DNA of 64,000 bases from Stutzerimonas stutzeri. GTDB lineage: Bacteria > Pseudomonadota > Gammaproteobacteria > Pseudomonadales > Pseudomonadaceae. The stretch lies in assembly GCA_002339675.1 (NCBI GenBank), contig DDKB01000008.1, forward strand, positions 434,001-498,000. Direction: 5' to 3'. The notes below the pieces were generated by a model that was not told where the DNA came from, did not search any database, and worked only from the letters and a program-made list of their open reading frames with translations. The position numbers and the translations under genes were made by a program. This document shows, in pieces, positions 61,973 through 64,000 of the stretch; position 1 is the first letter of the stretch; each line of letters opens with the position of its first letter.

Positions 61973-62539
61973 GTGAACCCCATATCCCTTGTTTTCCTCG
62001 CCTTGGCCATGTCAACGGACGCCTTCGCAGCGGCCATCGGCAAGGGTGCGAGTCTGCACCGGCCCCGTCTGAGCGAAGCGTTGCGCACCGGCCTGATCTT
62101 TGGCGTGATCGAGGCGACGACCCCGCTGGTGGGCTGGGCCATCGGACAAGCCGCGACCCAATACGTCGAACGCTGGGATCACTGGATCGCATTCACCCTG
62201 CTGTTCGTGCTGGGCCTGCACATGATCTACAACGGCCTCAAGCACGAGGAGGCGGAGGTCGAAAAGCCCAGCCAGCATTCCTTCTTCATCCTCGCGGTCA
62301 CCGCATTCGCCACCAGCATCGATGCGCTGGCGGTGGGCGTGGGCCTGGCCTTTGTCGACGTGAACATCCTGGTCGCGGCATCGGCCATCGGTATCGCCAC
62401 CACGGTCATGGTGACCCTGGGCGTGATGCTCGGCCGCGCGCTCGGAACGGTGGTCGGCAAGCGCGCCGAAATGATTGGCGGCCTCGTCCTGATGCTGGTG
62501 GGCGCGACGATTCTCTATGAGCACCTGTCGATGGTGTGA
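61973..62539 (+). CDS. mntP: Manganese efflux pump MntP
   Basis: A 188-residue membrane protein with six helices in two repeats, each with a DA-rich motif (MSTDAFAAAIGKG and TSIDALAVGVGL), as in MntP. It exports Mn2+ when the metal is in excess. The start is a GTG at 61973, giving MNPISLVFLALAM; an extension upstream runs through the riboswitch and is not coding. Expression is most likely raised by Mn2+ through the riboswitch. Confidence 0.94.
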   Translation: MNPISLVFLALAMSTDAFAAAIGKGASLHRPRLSEALRTGLIFGVIEATTPLVGWAIGQAATQYVERWDHWIAFTLLFVLGLHMIYNGLKHEEAEVEKPSQHSFFILAVTAFATSIDALAVGVGLAFVDVNILVAASAIGIATTVMVTLGVMLGRALGTVVGKRAEMIGGLVLMLVGATILYEHLSMV

Positions 62540-62690
62540 GGGCATGCGCTGAAGGAGCAGCGTGGTTCTGCAGCGGACCATGCCGCGTGCGGGCGGGAAA
62601 GGCGTCATTCGCGAACGGGTAGCGAAAAAATGGGGCAGGCGTCAGGCGGTGTTCCGGCGCCAACCCCTCGGTCGGCGCAGGACGGCAGGG

Positions 62691-62909
62691 TCAGTAATTG
62701 CGTGGTTGAACGTCGTGCTCGCGACGTTTGGCCAGTTGGTCGGCAGCGATCAGCGCCAGTAATGGCAGCACACCCACCTTGAGGCCCAGCTCCCATGATC
62801 CGAGGAACCCAATCAGTACCGCTCCTACGACAACGATGGCCGCGATGCAGTGAGCGCAGAAGCGCCACAACTCCAATGCAACGACCTGAGCTTTCTGGTT
62901 GTTGATCAT
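62691..62909 (-). CDS. Small two-helix membrane protein of unknown function
   Basis: A 72-residue protein beginning MINNQKAQVVALELWRF, with two hydrophobic segments (HCIAAIVVVGAVLIGFLGSW and VGVLPLLALIAADQLA) and a charged end KRREHDV. A GAGGGGG stands before the ATG at 62909. I recognise no family. It lies between mntP and the aminotransferase on the opposite strand. Confidence 0.62.
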   Translation of the reverse strand: MINNQKAQVVALELWRFCAHCIAAIVVVGAVLIGFLGSWELGLKVGVLPLLALIAADQLAKRREHDVQPRNY

Positions 62910-63152
62910 AGACAGCCCCCTCGTTCTTGTTTTATTGCGCGTCTCACCTTGAGCGTAGTCCGGGACGCTACGTCTGCAACCACATTTTTGTTTCAGAGAT
63001 ATGTCTAGCTCGCCGGTTTCAGCGTTTCGCAGAGAGAAACGGACCGTAGCATCAGGCGCTCCGCGCTGATTCGGCACGCTCCTGCCCGGGACGGATGAAA
63101 TGCTTCGAACGCCGAAACAACGACGAACGGCCGTGTACCCGGCGCGAGCCGT

Positions 63153-64000
63153 TCAGTTCTCTGCGCGCGCGAGGATGCGATCGAGCGCGCCTCGGAATAT
63201 GTCCACCGTGCGCTCGAGGTGCTGCAATTTCTCCAGGCCGAACAAGCCGACGCGAAAGGTCTGGAAATCCGCCGGCTCGTCGCACTGCAAAGGCACCCCT
63301 GCGGCGATTTGCAGGCCCTGGCCGACGAATTTGCTGCCGTTCTTGATCTGCGCGTCGTCCGTGTAGCAGACCACCACGCCGGGCGCCTTGAAGCCCTCGG
63401 CGGCGACGCTTGCGATGCCTCGCTCGCGCAGCAGCGCCCGCACCTGGCGCCCCAGTTCCTCCTGCTGGTCACGGAGCCGGTCGAAGCCGTAGGCCTGGGT
63501 CTCCAGCATCACGTCGCGGAAACGTGCCAGCGCATCGGTCGGCATGGTGGCGTGGTAGGCGTGGCCGCCCTGCTCGTACGCCTGCATGATCTGCAGCCAC
63601 TTCTTCAGGTCGCAGGCGAAGCTGCTGCTCTGGGTCGCTTCGACGCGCGCCTGCGCGGCCTCGCCGAGCATGACCAGTGCGCAGCAGGGCGACGCACTCC
63701 AGCCTTTCTGCGGCGCACTGATCAGCACATCGACCGCACAGGCCTGCATGTCGACCCACAGCGCGCCCGAGGCGATGCAGTCCAGCACGAACAAGCCGCC
63801 CACTGCGTGCACGGCCTCGCCGACGGCCCGCAGGTAGGCATCCGGCAAGCGCATGCCCGACGAGGTTTCCACGTGCGGGGCAAATACCAGGTCCGGCTTG
63901 TGCTCGGCGATCGCCGCCAATACCTCCTCGAGCGGCGGCGGGGCAAAGGCAGCCTGGGGCCCCGGTTGCTGCGGTCGCGCCTTCAGCACCTCGGCGCGCG
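63153..64000 (-). CDS. Class V aminotransferase (5' end outside the window)
   Basis: At least 282 codons; the frame stays open to the right edge, so the N terminus lies outside. The PLP-binding Lys is in ISAPQKGWSASP, with the Asp of FVLDCIASGALWVD and the His of APHVETSSGM near the cofactor. It is of the serine-pyruvate/alanine-glyoxylate aminotransferase fold type. The substrate is unknown. Confidence 0.85.
   Translation of the reverse strand, partial: RAEVLKARPQQPGPQAAFAPPPLEEVLAAIAEHKPDLVFAPHVETSSGMRLPDAYLRAVGEAVHAVGGLFVLDCIASGALWVDMQACAVDVLISAPQKGWSASPCCALVMLGEAAQARVEATQSSSFACDLKKWLQIMQAYEQGGHAYHATMPTDALARFRDVMLETQAYGFDRLRDQQEELGRQVRALLRERGIASVAAEGFKAPGVVVCYTDDAQIKNGSKFVGQGLQIAAGVPLQCDEPADFQTFRVGLFGLEKLQHLERTVDIFRGALDRILARAEN

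Overview
The window is about 64 kb of high-GC gamma-proteobacterial chromosome. Gene content points to Pseudomonas sensu lato, possibly the stutzeri group: a kdpFABCDE operon, an AgmR/ErbR and NahK/ErcS'-like circuit for PQQ-dependent alcohol oxidation, a short LOV protein of the PpSB1-LOV type, and REP-like repeats typical of the genus. I saw no tRNA, rRNA, CRISPR array, transposase or prophage gene. Both edges cut a gene: a periplasmic binding protein on the left and a class V aminotransferase on the right.

Positions 1-10.3 kb hold the partial binding protein, an MFS transporter and the minus-strand kdpFABCDE operon for high-affinity K+ uptake, including the 29-residue KdpF. Positions 10.4-30.1 kb are dominated by accessory genes for PQQ-dependent alcohol oxidation: a quinoprotein-associated binding protein and a PedF-type cytochrome c, then (after about 4 kb of unrelated genes: exonuclease, DUF421 protein, K+ channel, PAS chemoreceptor, EthD protein) a five-gene operon (binding protein, Sel1 protein, beta-propeller, ABC ATPase, ABC permease), the response regulator AgmR, a multi-PAS hybrid kinase overlapping a FIST sensor gene, a porin and pqqF. 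A short dyad-like motif, TAC(C/T)TTGG(T/C) or its complement, recurs in the leader regions of these units and is a candidate operator. The alcohol dehydrogenase itself is outside the window.

Positions 30.2-50 kb form a light-response island. It contains a short LOV photoreceptor, two MerR/LitR-like regulators without the B12-ligating histidine, folE and folX, a chalcone-isomerase-like protein, an MFS carrier, a DUF3833 lipoprotein, a GGDEF/EAL protein, ferrochelatase, a TIGR01777 protein, a renalase-like flavoprotein, and an eight-gene tightly overlapping operon (DUF523/DUF1722, MerR, DNA photolyase, NTF2-like, SDR, FAD oxidoreductase, DUF1365, cyclopropane-fatty-acid-synthase-like). Three intergenic regions carry TRTACA-N12-(T/G)GTAYA elements overlapping likely promoters, the expected form of a LitR/CarH-type operator. 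The simplest model is that blue light, sensed by the LOV protein, relieves repression by the MerR pair and induces DNA repair, pterin synthesis and membrane-lipid modification.

Positions 50-64 kb are a more ordinary mixture: a membrane chemoreceptor, a sirtuin, a glutathione S-transferase broken by a single-base frameshift, a quinone-reductase-like enzyme, a UvrD-like helicase with a basic tail, an AcoR-type sigma-54 activator divergent from a flavin monooxygenase (with a near-consensus -24/-12 promoter and a perfect 22-bp palindrome between them), UV damage endonuclease, and the manganese exporter gene mntP preceded by a yybP-ykoY riboswitch.
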